A DNA stretch of 64,000 nucleotides. Source: Deltaproteobacteria bacterium. Lineage in GTDB: Bacteria > Desulfobacterota > Desulfobacteria > Desulfobacterales > B30-G6. Position 1 is the stretch's first letter. The number at the start of each line of letters is the position of its first letter. The notes beneath the pieces are model-generated. The model was not told the DNA's origin. It worked only from the letters and a program-made list of their open reading frames with translations, and ran no database searches. The stretch covers positions 1-64,000 of the forward strand of contig JAJDNW010000020.1 of assembly GCA_022340465.1 (NCBI GenBank), written 5' to 3'. The position numbers were made by a program, and so were the translations under genes. Shown piece after piece: positions 44,919 to 54,127 of this stretch.

Positions 44919-45653
44919 CTATAGCAGCTTGCAAAGTTTCCCGACAACACCGGCGGCGCTCATACGCCCCCGCTTGAATGCCTCACTCTTGAATCCCGGC
45001 TTCCACTGCATGGCGAACAGTTCATCCGACACAACCAGCAGCCCCCCGGCATCGATTCCCAGAGATGCGGCCACGCTGAAAATGCAGGACATCTCCATTT
45101 CCACCGCCAGCGCCTTTTTCCGTTGATAGCAGGCCACCTTTGCCGGTGTCTCCCTGAAGGCACCGTCCGTTGTCCAGACCACGCCCTCGTGGAATGGCAA
45201 CGCTTCATCGTGAAGTACACCGCACAAGGCGTTGCGGAGTGCTTCGGACGGTCGGGAAATTTCTCCCGCACCCACCCCATAGTGGGGCGAGGTACCCTCG
45301 TCCACGATCCCCCCGGTCGGAACGACGATATCGCCGATGCGCACGCCGGCATTGAGGGACCCGCACCAACCCTGAAAGATCACCTTTTCAGCCCCCCGGC
45401 TCGCCAGCACCTCCATCAGCATAGCAGCGTGCGGTGACCCCAGAAAGGGGCCCGCCAGAGAATAACCGGCCGCCGGTCCATCCCCGGCAAACAGATTTCC
45501 GGTAAACAGTGGTGCGGGTTTCGTATTCTCCATTCCCAGGGATGCCGCCAGGGGCTGGAGATCCGGTTTGGGGGCCGCCATGACGGCCACCGGCCCCAGT
45601 TGCGGTGAGTTTTTGCCTCTGACAGGCTTTACGATGGGCTCGTCGTTGTCCAT
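44919..45653 (-). CDS. PNP/UDP-family nucleoside phosphorylase or nucleosidase
   Basis: A 244-residue enzyme of the purine/uridine phosphorylase superfamily, cleaving the N-glycosidic bond of a nucleoside. GWCGSLNAGVRIGDIVVPTGG and ALAVEMEMSCIFSVAASLG (the ribose-binding Met-Glu pair) are diagnostic. The substrate is not determinable; no futalosine-pathway genes are adjacent. The in-frame extension to 45806 runs through a dispersed repeat and a hydrophobic stretch with no homology, so I start at 45653, with GGAAG upstream. It precedes the ligase-like gene by 25 bp. Confidence 0.82.
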   Translation of the reverse strand: MDNDEPIVKPVRGKNSPQLGPVAVMAAPKPDLQPLAASLGMENTKPAPLFTGNLFAGDGPAAGYSLAGPFLGSPHAAMLMEVLASRGAEKVIFQGWCGSLNAGVRIGDIVVPTGGIVDEGTSPHYGVGAGEISRPSEALRNALCGVLHDEALPFHEGVVWTTDGAFRETPAKVACYQRKKALAVEMEMSCIFSVAASLGIDAGGLLVVSDELFAMQWKPGFKSEAFKRGRMSAAGVVGKLCKLL

Positions 45654-45981
45654 GAGAAGCTTCCGGGCAAACCGGAAAAGAGAAAGATCATTTATCACGA
45701 AAACACGAAAGTTCAAAAACACGAAAAAGATCATGAAAATTTTCGTGCTTTCCCGCTTTCGTGCTTTCGTGATTGGTTTTATTTTTTTCCACTGAAACCC
45801 GACCACCGGCAGCTTACGTCTATGTTTGGATCATTTGAATTTTGGCCATTTGATATTGTTTAGGATTTCGGATTTGGTGCTTGGAATTTTATTACCCTTG
45901 TTGCCGGCACAGCCAAATATCTCTGACCTGGCCCACAGGACCAGGATTTCAATACGTGATTAAAGCCCCCGCTGCAGCTGA
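45654..45981. other. repeat-rich spacer upstream of the nucleoside phosphorylase gene
   Basis: About 330 bp with no gene. The left part holds copy C of the GATAAACCGG repeat and several CACGAAA/TTTCGTG phrases forming an imperfect dyad (45694-45775). The rest is AT-rich and unremarkable. Confidence 0.5.
45657..45775. repeat. GATAAACCGG / CACGAAAACACGAA dispersed repeat, copy C
   Basis: CCGGGCAAACCGGAAAAGAG then AAAGATCATTTATCACGAAA matches copies A and B with two substitutions. It continues into CACGAAAGTTC and a mirrored TTTCGTGCTTTCGTG, giving an imperfect dyad. Confidence 0.55.
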
Positions 45982-46236
45982 TCACTCGGGCGATGCATAC
46001 TCCGACAGGGTGTCCTTGATTTCATCGATGGTATCGTACAGCCACATCACGTCTTCCATGCTCAGACGACCGGCTCTCACCGGTGCCCTTTCCGAACCAT
46101 CCTTTTTGAGCAGTATTCGCGGGCCGATTTGCACTTTGGGCTGTCCCTCGTTGTACTGGTTGATCGTCACCACCAGGCCGGTCTCTTCACACTTCCAACG
46201 TTTGAGGACTTTATCTTTTTCGGGGTCGAATGGCAT
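45982..46236 (-). CDS. small PC4/YdbC-like protein
   Basis: An 84-residue soluble protein. The pattern of a curved beta-sheet (VVTINQYNEGQPKVQIGPR) followed by a helix (SMEDVMWLYDTIDEIKDTL) resembles the PC4/YdbC single-stranded nucleic-acid-binding fold. This is a by-eye resemblance, not a firm assignment. ACAGGAGACA precedes the ATG. It lies 67 bp downstream of glyS on the same strand and could be read through from it. Confidence 0.6.
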   Translation of the reverse strand: MPFDPEKDKVLKRWKCEETGLVVTINQYNEGQPKVQIGPRILLKKDGSERAPVRAGRLSMEDVMWLYDTIDEIKDTLSEYASPE

Positions 46237-46303
46237 ATTGTCTCCTGTAACATCAAATCGTTATCCTACCTGAATTGAGCGTTTCAATATCGGCCATGGA
46301 AAA

Positions 46304-48379
46304 TCAGGCCAGCTTCGAAAAGTCGGCGAACTGGCCGAAGAGGGCGGCAATGCCCCCCAATAGAGCGAGGCGGTTGTTGCGGACCTTAAGGTCCTCGGCC
46401 ATGACCAGCACACCGTCGAAAAAAGCATCCACGGCATCCTTCAGCGAAGCGATTTTCAACAGCGCTTCCTCGAAGTCGCCGGAGGCAAAAAGCGCCGACA
46501 CCTGGTTCTCCACATCACGGAAGGCCGTCAGCAAATCCTTTTCAGACGCATGGGAAAACAGATCTTCGTCGACCCGGGTCTGAACCCCGCCCTCGGTTTT
46601 CCTGATGATGTTGACCACGCGTTTGAACGCCGCCGCCAACGGTTCGAAATCCGGGGCCCCCTTCAGGTCTTCCAGGGCCTTGACCCTTCGCCACACCTGC
46701 GGCACGTTTTCCGCCCCCGCACTGGTGACGGCGGCAACGACATCTTTGGAAAAGCCATTTTCAACCAGGATGTGCGCCATGCGGTTTTGGATGAAGGTGT
46801 GTACTTTTTCCACGATTTCCGTAAAGTCGAAATCCGCTTTGGATTTAAAAAGTTCGAGGCTTTTGGCGATGAGATCCTGCAGGGAAAAACCAAACGCTTT
46901 GTCCTGCATGATGTTGACGATGCCGATTCCCTGCCTGCGGAGGGCGTAGGGGTCGGAAGCGCCGGTAGGAATCAGGCCCACGGAGAAACATCCGCAGATG
47001 GAATCTATTTTGTCCGCAATGGCCAGGATGGCGCCGGTATCCGTTACCGGGAGTTTCCCGCCCGAAAACGTCGGTCGGTAGTGCTCCTCTATGGCGCTGG
47101 CCACATCTTGGGGCTCGCCGGCCACACCGGCGTAAACCCGGCCCATTACCCCCTGAAGTTTCGGGAATTCCACCACCACCTGGCTTACCAGGTCGGCTTT
47201 GCACAGTTCCGCCGCTCTGGTCACCCGCGACCTGAAGCCGGCATCCTTTCCCGCTTGGTCGGCCAGATAGGCGGCCAGCATTTTAACCCGGCCGACCTTC
47301 TCCTGCATGCTGCCGAGCTTTGCCTGAAACAGGACCCCTTTCAGTTTTTCTATCCAGGGACCGAACGAGGCCTTGACGTCGCTGTTGTAGAAAAACTTGG
47401 CGTCCGAGAGGCGCGCCCTCAGAACCCGCTGGTGCCCGGTGGCCACCAGGCCAAGATCCCTGGTGCGGGTATTGTTGACGGCAATGAAATAGGGCATAAG
47501 CTTTCCCCCGCCGTCGACAACCGCAAAATACTTCTGGTGCTCCCGCATGGCCGTAATCAGAATTTCCCTTGGGATCGCCAGAAAATCGTCGTCAAATTTG
47601 CCTGCGGTCGCAACGGGAAATTCCACCAGATTGGTGACGATATCGACCAGTTCTTCATCGGGCAGTATGTTGCCGCCCACGGCCGACGCGGCGCGTTCAA
47701 TTTCCTGCAGGACCATCTGCCTGCGTTCGCCGATATCCGCGATGACTTCGACGCCGCGCAGGGCGTCCAGGTACCCGTCCGGATGTTCTATCTTGACTTT
47801 TCCCGGGTGCATGAAGCTGTGCCCGTAGGAGTGCCGGCCGCTTTTGATGTTGTCCAATTTAAAGGGAACGATCTGCTTGCCCAGCAGGGCGACCACGGAA
47901 TGCACGGGCCGCGCAAACTGAATATCCAGTGTCGCCCATTTCATCGTCTTGGGAAATGGCGTCGCCAGGATGACCTCGGGCAGCATCCGCTGCAACAGGG
48001 TCTTGGTGGCCAGCCCCCTTTCCGTCACCCGAGCGCTGAGGTAACGCCCTTTTTCCGTTTCTTTCAGTTTAAGTGACGTAACGGGCACGCCTACCTTTTC
48101 TGCAAATTTCACGGCGGGAACGGTCGGATTGCCATCCGCGTCAAAAGCCACCTTCTCGGGAGGTCCCTGCACGTCTTTTGAAATGGTAGGCTGCTTTGCC
48201 GCAACCTGTTCAACCATAACGGCCAGACGCCTCGGCGTCCCGAATGTATGCGCTCCCCCGTGTTCGATGCGGGCGGCGCTCAGTTTTTTAAGCAGATTTG
48301 CAGTGATGGCCTCCAGAGCGGGTGCGATATATCCCGCGGGTATCTCCTCCGCACCGATCTCAACCAGTAAATTGTCCAT
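46304..48379 (-). CDS. glyS: glycyl-tRNA synthetase beta subunit
   Basis: The 691-residue beta subunit of the bacterial alpha2beta2 glycyl-tRNA synthetase, which binds tRNA-Gly. The N-terminus LLVEIGAEEIPAGYI is characteristic, and the length is standard. The ATG at 48379, with AGAGGTGA upstream, is preferred over 48394. It follows glyQ by 76 bp on the same strand. Confidence 0.97.
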   Translation of the reverse strand: MDNLLVEIGAEEIPAGYIAPALEAITANLLKKLSAARIEHGGAHTFGTPRRLAVMVEQVAAKQPTISKDVQGPPEKVAFDADGNPTVPAVKFAEKVGVPVTSLKLKETEKGRYLSARVTERGLATKTLLQRMLPEVILATPFPKTMKWATLDIQFARPVHSVVALLGKQIVPFKLDNIKSGRHSYGHSFMHPGKVKIEHPDGYLDALRGVEVIADIGERRQMVLQEIERAASAVGGNILPDEELVDIVTNLVEFPVATAGKFDDDFLAIPREILITAMREHQKYFAVVDGGGKLMPYFIAVNNTRTRDLGLVATGHQRVLRARLSDAKFFYNSDVKASFGPWIEKLKGVLFQAKLGSMQEKVGRVKMLAAYLADQAGKDAGFRSRVTRAAELCKADLVSQVVVEFPKLQGVMGRVYAGVAGEPQDVASAIEEHYRPTFSGGKLPVTDTGAILAIADKIDSICGCFSVGLIPTGASDPYALRRQGIGIVNIMQDKAFGFSLQDLIAKSLELFKSKADFDFTEIVEKVHTFIQNRMAHILVENGFSKDVVAAVTSAGAENVPQVWRRVKALEDLKGAPDFEPLAAAFKRVVNIIRKTEGGVQTRVDEDLFSHASEKDLLTAFRDVENQVSALFASGDFEEALLKIASLKDAVDAFFDGVLVMAEDLKVRNNRLALLGGIAALFGQFADFSKLA

Positions 48380-48455
48380 GCTCACCTCTACCATTATTAC
48401 AAACGGAAAACGTATGTCGTTATTTTAGGATTCGATAAAATACGCAACGGCCGGT

Positions 48456-49331
48456 TCACGCCCCTTTCTTCAGCAGAGGATAGCCCATGGCCTCCCTCTG
48501 TTTAAGGTAACCTTCCGCCGCCGCACGCGCCAAATTCCTTATGCGGGCTATGTAGCCGGTCCTCTCTGTGACGCTGATAGCCCCCCGGGCATCCAGCAGG
48601 TTGAAGGTGTGGGAACACTTCAGGCAGTATTCGTACAGGGGCAGAACCAGCCCCTCCGCCTTCATCCGCTGACCTTCGTGTTCATACTTGTTAAACAGGT
48701 CGAAGAGCATGTCCACATCGGCTTTTTCAAAATTGTAGGTGGACTGCTCCACTTCCTGCTGGTGATGCACGTCCCCGTAGGTCACGGTGTCGTTCCACAT
48801 GAGGTCGTACACATTGTCCACGCCCTGCAGATACATGGCGATTCTTTCGAGACCGTAGGTCAGTTCTACCGGAATGGGCGACAGTTCGACACTGCCGGCC
48901 TGCTGGAAATAGGTGAACTGCGTAATCTCCATACCGTCCAGCCAAACCTCCCATCCGAGGCCGGAAGCCCCCAGTGTCGGCGATTCCCAGTCATCTTCCA
49001 CAAAACGGATGTCGTGCTCCAGAGGGTCGACACCCAGCACTTTCATGCTTTGCAAATACTGCCGCTGAACATCATAGGGCGACGGCTTCAGCAGCACCTG
49101 GTACTGATAATAGTGCTGGAGCCGGTTGGGATTTTCTCCGTAACGACCGTCGGTGGGGCGCCTGGAAGGCTGCACATAAGCAACGTTCCACGGTTCCGGT
49201 CCCAGCGCTTTCAGGGTCGTGTTGTGGTGAAAGGTCCCGGCACCCACCTCCAGGTCATAGGGCTGCGTGATGAGGCACCCCTTCCTGGCCCAGAATTGAT
49301 TCAGCTTTAAGATTATATCCTGAAAATTCAT
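48456..49331 (-). CDS. glyQ: glycyl-tRNA synthetase alpha subunit
   Basis: The 291-residue catalytic alpha subunit of glycyl-tRNA synthetase, forming glycyl-adenylate. The class II core is recognisable ([35 protein letters not shown]). GAGGAA precedes the ATG at 49331, which removes an artefactual overlap with the upstream kinase gene. It is in line with glyS. Confidence 0.97.
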   Translation of the reverse strand: MNFQDIILKLNQFWARKGCLITQPYDLEVGAGTFHHNTTLKALGPEPWNVAYVQPSRRPTDGRYGENPNRLQHYYQYQVLLKPSPYDVQRQYLQSMKVLGVDPLEHDIRFVEDDWESPTLGASGLGWEVWLDGMEITQFTYFQQAGSVELSPIPVELTYGLERIAMYLQGVDNVYDLMWNDTVTYGDVHHQQEVEQSTYNFEKADVDMLFDLFNKYEHEGQRMKAEGLVLPLYEYCLKCSHTFNLLDARGAISVTERTGYIARIRNLARAAAEGYLKQREAMGYPLLKKGA

Positions 49332-49357
49332 ATACGTTCCTCGCTTTGCCATGTGGT

Positions 49358-50446
49358 TCAAGCACCTCTGAGACCGGCCCTCGACGATGAGGTGACCTTC
49401 ATCCCGGTGCGGTCAACGGCGGCGTCCAGCAACCGGGCATCCGCTCTGGTTGAAAGAGCTTTTTCCCATATCTGCCTCAGCCTGTCAATATCTTCAACAT
49501 CACCCAGAGCCCACACGCACCCTCCCCCGCCGGCACCCGTAAAGCGGGAGCCGCACCCGGCATTTACAGCCCCCTCCACCAGTTGTCGGCCGACGCCATC
49601 CAAGACCTCCGGCGTCATCGCCGTACGAAGCGCGACCTCCCTGTTCATGCACGCGGCGGCCTCTTTATAATCTCCGGTTGACAGCGCTTCGACGAACCCA
49701 TGGGTGCACTCGGCCACCTGAACCCACTTGTTGCGATCCGTTCCCGCTATGAACTGCCTGACCCACTCACCGTTGATATCCGCCGATGTGTGGGGGACGC
49801 CGCAGTAGGCCACCAGGATATGGTCTTTGAGTTTTTCGGCTTTGCCGGGCGGCTTGACGGAAACCCGCCTGAAATCGGGAGCACCGATGTTTTCAGGCCA
49901 GTACCAGGCGTTCACCCCCCCATAAGCAGCTGCAAGATGGTCCTGGAGGCCGCAGGGCACACCGGCGACGCTCGACTCGAGGGCGTGTGCCAGCAGGGCC
50001 GCCCTTCTTCTGGTAATCGATCCGCCCCTGCCTGCCCGCCGCAACGCCGCTCCGAAGGCCGCCACCAGAGCGACCGCCGCCGCCGAAGATCCCCCCAGGG
50101 CGCTCCTGGGAGGTGAAGATGAATCGATGGTGATGCGAACGCCCGCCGCACCGAAATAATTGGCCACGGCAAACATGAAACCGAGGGGATGGTTGAAAGG
50201 CGCTTGCCCCGCATAAAACTCGGCGTCTTCGAAGCCCCTGGAGCTGATTCTGATTCTCTCCTTCTCCCAGGGTTCAAGGACAACGGTGGTTCTCAAAGCC
50301 AGGGCGATATTAAAAGTGCAGGGGCGAACAAATCTCAAGGGCAGAAAAAAGGTGCTCAGATCGAGGGTGCCCCCCATGTCGATCCTGCAGGGAGCCGACG
50401 CCTTCACCGCTCCCGATTTCAATAGCTCTCTCATGGCCGTGGACAT
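49358..50446 (-). CDS. GHMP-family sugar or small-molecule kinase
   Basis: A 362-residue GHMP kinase. The phosphate-binding motif [13 protein letters not shown] is intact, the N-terminal [13 protein letters not shown] resembles the heptose/galacto-type members, and the C-terminal [16 protein letters not shown] is motif 3. The substrate is unknown (heptose phosphate, mevalonate-like or another sugar). GGAAGGG precedes the ATG. It ends 26 bp before glyQ, so the three genes may be co-transcribed, although no functional link to tRNA charging is apparent. Confidence 0.82.
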   Translation of the reverse strand: MSTAMRELLKSGAVKASAPCRIDMGGTLDLSTFFLPLRFVRPCTFNIALALRTTVVLEPWEKERIRISSRGFEDAEFYAGQAPFNHPLGFMFAVANYFGAAGVRITIDSSSPPRSALGGSSAAAVALVAAFGAALRRAGRGGSITRRRAALLAHALESSVAGVPCGLQDHLAAAYGGVNAWYWPENIGAPDFRRVSVKPPGKAEKLKDHILVAYCGVPHTSADINGEWVRQFIAGTDRNKWVQVAECTHGFVEALSTGDYKEAAACMNREVALRTAMTPEVLDGVGRQLVEGAVNAGCGSRFTGAGGGGCVWALGDVEDIDRLRQIWEKALSTRADARLLDAAVDRTGMKVTSSSRAGLRGA

Positions 50447-50465
50447 GGTACCCTTCCTGTGGTCG

Positions 50466-50543
50466 CGTGGGTTGCTTGGGTTATTGAGTTACTCGAGTTA
50501 TTTGGGTTGGCGAGTAGCGCAACAAACCCAACGAACTCAAAAA
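50466..50543. repeat. AACCC/GGGTT dispersed spacer repeat, copy 3
   Basis: GTGGGTTGCTTGGGTTATTG and TTATTTGGGTTGG on the left are mirrored by CAACAAACCCAACGAACTC on the right. It lies just upstream of the GHMP kinase start, like the copies upstream of serB and the hydroxyacid dehydrogenase. Confidence 0.55.
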
Positions 50544-50627
50544 ATCGCAATGCACAAGGCACTTACAGGGTGAAGCCAGTGCCGGGTCTTACGTGCCGGG
50601 GGTTTACAATATCATTAATTCAGAATA

Positions 50628-51392
50628 TTACAAACGTATCCGCCTGAGAAACTTCAGGCTGCGGGGTTCCTTTCCCAGGTGGTAGGGTACGAAGGATTCG
50701 AGAAAATGAAGTCCTTCCTTGAGGGCCTGATCAGAAAAGCGTATCCTGGCCGCCTTGTGCAAATCTCCGTTGCCGATCCACTGGAGTTGCTTGATGGTCC
50801 CCTTCGAAAGAAAGTGGGATTCCCTGCCATAGGGAGCACATCTTTCGCATACGACACCGCCCTTTGACAAGTCGACATTCATCCGGTTGTGCGGGGCGGC
50901 ATCTATCTCTATCCGGCAAGTGCAGCAATTGCTGAGGTTTGGGCAAAGTCCTGACATATCCAAAAAACGCATCTGAAACAGGATGCTCAGCACTTCTCCG
51001 GAAATCGTACCGGCGTCCAGCTCCGTCAAAACGTATGCCAGCAGGTCGTACACATCCTTCTGTTGCCGTTCCTCCTCCAGCCATAAGTTGACCAGTTCCG
51101 CCCAGTAGCTGGCGTAGGCGGTTTTTCTGATATCGGCTGCGATGTTGAACAGCGGCTGTATGAGGGAGGCTTCCTGAATGACGGCAAGCCCCCTGCCCCG
51201 TCTTCGGCTGACCACGATGTCCAACGAATTGAACAGTTCCAACAGCCCCCCGAACCGTTTTTTGCTGCGTTTGGCCGACTTGGCGATAAGGGATATCTTC
51301 CCCCGGTTCCTGGTCAGGAAAGTGAGGATGAGATCATAATCTCCATAGTCCACACGGCGAATCAATATGGCGGGGGTAGTATATGGTGTCAT
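50628..51392 (-). CDS. recO: DNA repair protein RecO
   Basis: A 254-residue recombination mediator that loads RecA with RecR. The N-terminal OB fold starts PAILIRRVDYGDYDLILTFL. A zinc-finger-like cysteine set follows (CPNLSNCCTC and CERC). The open frame extends to 51893, but that part overlaps mgtE in another frame and has no RecO homology, so the ATG at 51392 is the start. It lies 23 bp after the mgtE stop. Confidence 0.92.
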   Translation of the reverse strand: MTPYTTPAILIRRVDYGDYDLILTFLTRNRGKISLIAKSAKRSKKRFGGLLELFNSLDIVVSRRRGRGLAVIQEASLIQPLFNIAADIRKTAYASYWAELVNLWLEEERQQKDVYDLLAYVLTELDAGTISGEVLSILFQMRFLDMSGLCPNLSNCCTCRIEIDAAPHNRMNVDLSKGGVVCERCAPYGRESHFLSKGTIKQLQWIGNGDLHKAARIRFSDQALKEGLHFLESFVPYHLGKEPRSLKFLRRIRL

Positions 51393-51415
51393 CGAAAGCT
51401 GCAGCTCGGGATACG

Positions 51416-52768
51416 TTACACCCCCAGCAGGGTCGTGGCGATCGAAAAATAAAGGGAAACACTGATAACATCGATGGATGTCGTCACAAAAGGGCCTGTG
51501 GCCACGGCCGGATCGATATCGGCCTTGGCAAAAGCCATGGGCACCAGCGATCCGACAAGAGCGGCTACGGCCATTGAGGACAATATCGCGCAACACACGG
51601 AAACAGCCAGTGCCATGGTGCCGAAGACCAGTTGGGCCACGATCCCGATAAACATGCCGTAGGTCAACCCCAATATGACACCGATGGCAAGCTCCTTCAA
51701 CACGACCGACCAGATTTCCCTGACATTGATCCGGCCGGTGGCCAGACCGCGAACCACGATGGTCGATGACTGCGTTCCGATATTGCCGCCCATGCCCATA
51801 ACCACCGGAATAAAAGCGGCGAGATATGCCAACTGTTTCAGGCTGGACTCGAAGCCGTCGATGACGTAAAAAGCGATGATGCCGCCGACGCAACTGGCAA
51901 ACAGCCAGGGGAAACGGATGCGGGTACTCTTGAAAATAGACTTGGTCTCGACGTATTCCTCACCCACACCGGCCATTTTCAATATATCTTCGGTGGCTTC
52001 ACGCCTGAAGATGTCGATGACGTCGTCGACGGTGACAATCCCGACGAGCTTATTGGTTTCATCCACCACCGGTACGGCCAAAATGTCATAGCGGGCTACG
52101 ATTCGGGCCACCTCTTCCTGATCCATGTCGGTTTTGACGGCGAACACATCCGTAGTCATAAACGCTTTCAAAGGGGTTTGAGGAGGGACGACGACCAATT
52201 GCCTCAAAGAAATGACACCCACCAGGTTGCCATAGTCGTTCACTACGTACAAATAGAAAGGCATCTCCACGTCCTGATGCTCTTTTTGCAGCGATTCAAT
52301 GGCTTCCTTGGCGGTATTATGCTCCTCCAATGCGATGAAGTCCGGAACCATGATGCCGCCGGCGGTGTCATCGCCGTACCGCAGCAGCCCCTCGACTTTT
52401 TCCGAATCCTCCTTTTGCATCAACTTGAGGATTTCATCGGATTTTTCCTCCGGCAACCGGCCGATGATGTCGGCAACATCGTCATTGGGCATGCTTTCCA
52501 GGATGGAAACAAATTCCTCCAATTCCAGATCTTCCACAAACTCAAGGAAGGTGTCCTCCTCCATCTCGCTGAAGAGCACCCCCTTTTGCTCGGTTTCCCT
52601 TATCATCTGAAACAGTTTTTTCTGGTCTTGAAGCGTCAGGGAGTCGAATACCCTGGAAAGGTCTGCGGCGTGCGTTTTGTCAACGATCTTCTGAAGATTG
52701 TACAGCGCATTGCGTCGAAGCAGCCGTTTAATGCTGTCGAGCAAAATTTTATTGCGATCGCCCTGCAT
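51416..52768 (-). CDS. mgtE: magnesium transporter MgtE
   Basis: A 450-residue Mg2+ channel. The N-terminal MgtE helical domain (EEFVSILESMPNDDVADIIGRLPEE) is followed by two CBS domains (about 130-260) that sense Mg2+. A C-terminal block of about five membrane helices includes the pore segment (AAFIPVVMGMGGNIGTQSSTIVVRGL). Length is standard. GAGGA precedes the ATG. No Mg2+ riboswitch is apparent upstream. Confidence 0.95.
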   Translation of the reverse strand: MQGDRNKILLDSIKRLLRRNALYNLQKIVDKTHAADLSRVFDSLTLQDQKKLFQMIRETEQKGVLFSEMEEDTFLEFVEDLELEEFVSILESMPNDDVADIIGRLPEEKSDEILKLMQKEDSEKVEGLLRYGDDTAGGIMVPDFIALEEHNTAKEAIESLQKEHQDVEMPFYLYVVNDYGNLVGVISLRQLVVVPPQTPLKAFMTTDVFAVKTDMDQEEVARIVARYDILAVPVVDETNKLVGIVTVDDVIDIFRREATEDILKMAGVGEEYVETKSIFKSTRIRFPWLFASCVGGIIAFYVIDGFESSLKQLAYLAAFIPVVMGMGGNIGTQSSTIVVRGLATGRINVREIWSVVLKELAIGVILGLTYGMFIGIVAQLVFGTMALAVSVCCAILSSMAVAALVGSLVPMAFAKADIDPAVATGPFVTTSIDVISVSLYFSIATTLLGV

Positions 52769-52813
52769 AGGAATCCTCGGAAAATATAGAAACTAAGCGT
52801 TTCAAATTTTAAG

Positions 52814-52934
52814 AATTGAACACTCCCCGTAGCAAGCTTAAGGGGAATCTTCACCGTAAGGAATTCTATCAATTATGATTCGCTCGCTTACCCTGCAGCA
52901 AGCTGCAGGGAATGCGCTCGCTATCTCGGTTCAA
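52814..52934. repeat. 121-bp REPIN-like double-hairpin element, copy 2
   Basis: Runs from AATTGAACACTCCCCGTAGC to TCTCGGTTCAA. It contains a first imperfect hairpin (CCCCGTAGCAAGCTTAAGGGG) trimmed by mutation, a ~45-base AT-rich middle (AATTCTATCAATTATGATTC), and a second perfect hairpin, CCCTGCAGCAAGCTGCAGGG (52891-52910). It is nearly identical to the reverse complement of 62949-63069. Confidence 0.9.
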
Positions 52935-53042
52935 ATAGATAGAATCCATTGAAAATATGTTTGTTTTGATCATTCTTAAAATTCGAAACGCTCAACTTAG
53001 GTAGAATCAACAGATTTATTTACCATGAAAAGCTTCACTTTG

Positions 53043-53091
53043 GCAAGCCATATCCTGCAAGCTTGCGCCGCCGCATGAGGGTATGGCTTGC
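53043..53091 (-). terminator. hairpin after the SurA-like operon
   Basis: GCAAGCCATA (53043-53052) pairs perfectly with TATGGCTTGC (53082-53091), and three more pairs extend the stem. The loop itself contains the palindrome GCAAGCTTGC. No T-run follows on the minus strand, so it is termed terminator-like only. Confidence 0.5.
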
Positions 53092-53104
53092 GGTGGGGCG
53101 GCCA

Positions 53105-54127
53105 CTATCGTATGATCTTTATGTGAGATTTTTTCTTAAGCGCTTCCAGCCACTCGCCATATTTCTCGTCGACGGCCGCATTGTACAATTTTTCTTCTAT
53201 CTCCGGAGAGGCTTGCTCGAAACTCTTACCGCCCTTCATGACCACGTCTTCCACATAAAATATCTGGTATCCCCGTTCCGTATCCATTACAGCCGTGTGA
53301 TCTCCCGCCTTCAATCCTTCAATCGCCCCCTGGATCTGCGGTGAGAAATCCGCATAGGGTATCGTTCCCAGATCCCCCCCATCCTTGGCCAGGGGGGACT
53401 CCGAATACTGCCGTGCGAGGGCTTCGAAAGATTCACCGGCGTTCAGTTTTTCCATGACCGCATCTATTTTGGCGCGTGCTTTTGCACGGGCGACTCCTCC
53501 GGCGTTGGCATCCACGGCAGCAATGATGTTGCGAAGATGATATGAAAGGTCGCCCATGTATTCATCGGCGTGGCTGTCGTAATAAGCACGCACGTCCTCG
53601 GTCGTAATGACAATTTTCGAACTGACCTCTCTGCCGACCAGGCGGCTCCTCAAGATCTGATTCTTCAGTGACCGCCTGTATTCCTGCAGGGTCATCCCCT
53701 CTGCTTCCAAAGCATTGCGCAGGTCTTCATCCGTCCACATTTTCGAAGCCTTGAGGCGCTCGATGGATGCGTCTATTTCCGCATCATCCACGGTGATCTT
53801 GTTTTTCTTGATTTCCTGGTCTGCCAGCTTCTCGTCGATGAGCCGGTAAATCAGTTCGTCCCTCACCTTATAGAGCATCCGGCGTTCTTTTTCCTCCGAA
53901 TACCCCATGGATTTGATTCTTTCCTCATAGGGTTTCAGCTCTTTCTGCAATTCGAGATAGGTGATAATATCGTCGTTGACCACGGCAACGATACGGTCGA
54001 CAATCTCTTCAGCCAAAGCGAGGCCGGCGGTCCACAGTCCCACCAGAAGCAGGCACCCGGCGAACCACCGGCCAATGCGGAGCACCCCCGCTGTGCTATG
54101 AATACGGTCCATTCTCATTTCGCTCAC
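53105..54127 (-). CDS. SurA-type periplasmic peptidyl-prolyl isomerase/chaperone
   Basis: A 340-residue exported chaperone. A signal peptide ends near residue 40 (LALAEE). A SurA N-terminal domain follows (IVDRIVAVVNDDIITYLELQ), then one parvulin PPIase domain at about 205-300 (GESFEALARQYSESPLAKDGGDLG). It assists folding of outer-membrane proteins. Its start overlaps the preceding lipoprotein gene by 4 bp. Downstream of mfd on the same strand. Confidence 0.9.
   Translation of the reverse strand: MSEMRMDRIHSTAGVLRIGRWFAGCLLLVGLWTAGLALAEEIVDRIVAVVNDDIITYLELQKELKPYEERIKSMGYSEEKERRMLYKVRDELIYRLIDEKLADQEIKKNKITVDDAEIDASIERLKASKMWTDEDLRNALEAEGMTLQEYRRSLKNQILRSRLVGREVSSKIVITTEDVRAYYDSHADEYMGDLSYHLRNIIAAVDANAGGVARAKARAKIDAVMEKLNAGESFEALARQYSESPLAKDGGDLGTIPYADFSPQIQGAIEGLKAGDHTAVMDTERGYQIFYVEDVVMKGGKSFEQASPEIEEKLYNAAVDEKYGEWLEALKKKSHIKIIR

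Larger units (their letters stand above)
52769..53104. other. spacer upstream of mgtE holding repeats
   Basis: About 335 bp without a gene. It contains the 121-bp REPIN-like element (52814-52934) and a hairpin after the SurA-like gene (53043-53091). The remainder is AT-rich and should include the mgtE promoter. Confidence 0.55.

Noticed and set aside
45654-45806. N-terminal extension of the nucleoside phosphorylase
   Set aside because: The codons come from a dispersed repeat (CACGAAA phrases), and the family homology starts after 45653.
46550-48076. 508-residue open frame opposite glyS
   Set aside because: A GC-rich antisense shadow of glyS with no recognisable domain.
51393-51893. N-terminal extension of the recO reading frame
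   Set aside because: It overlaps mgtE in another frame and lacks RecO similarity; translation from 51392 gives a normal-sized RecO.
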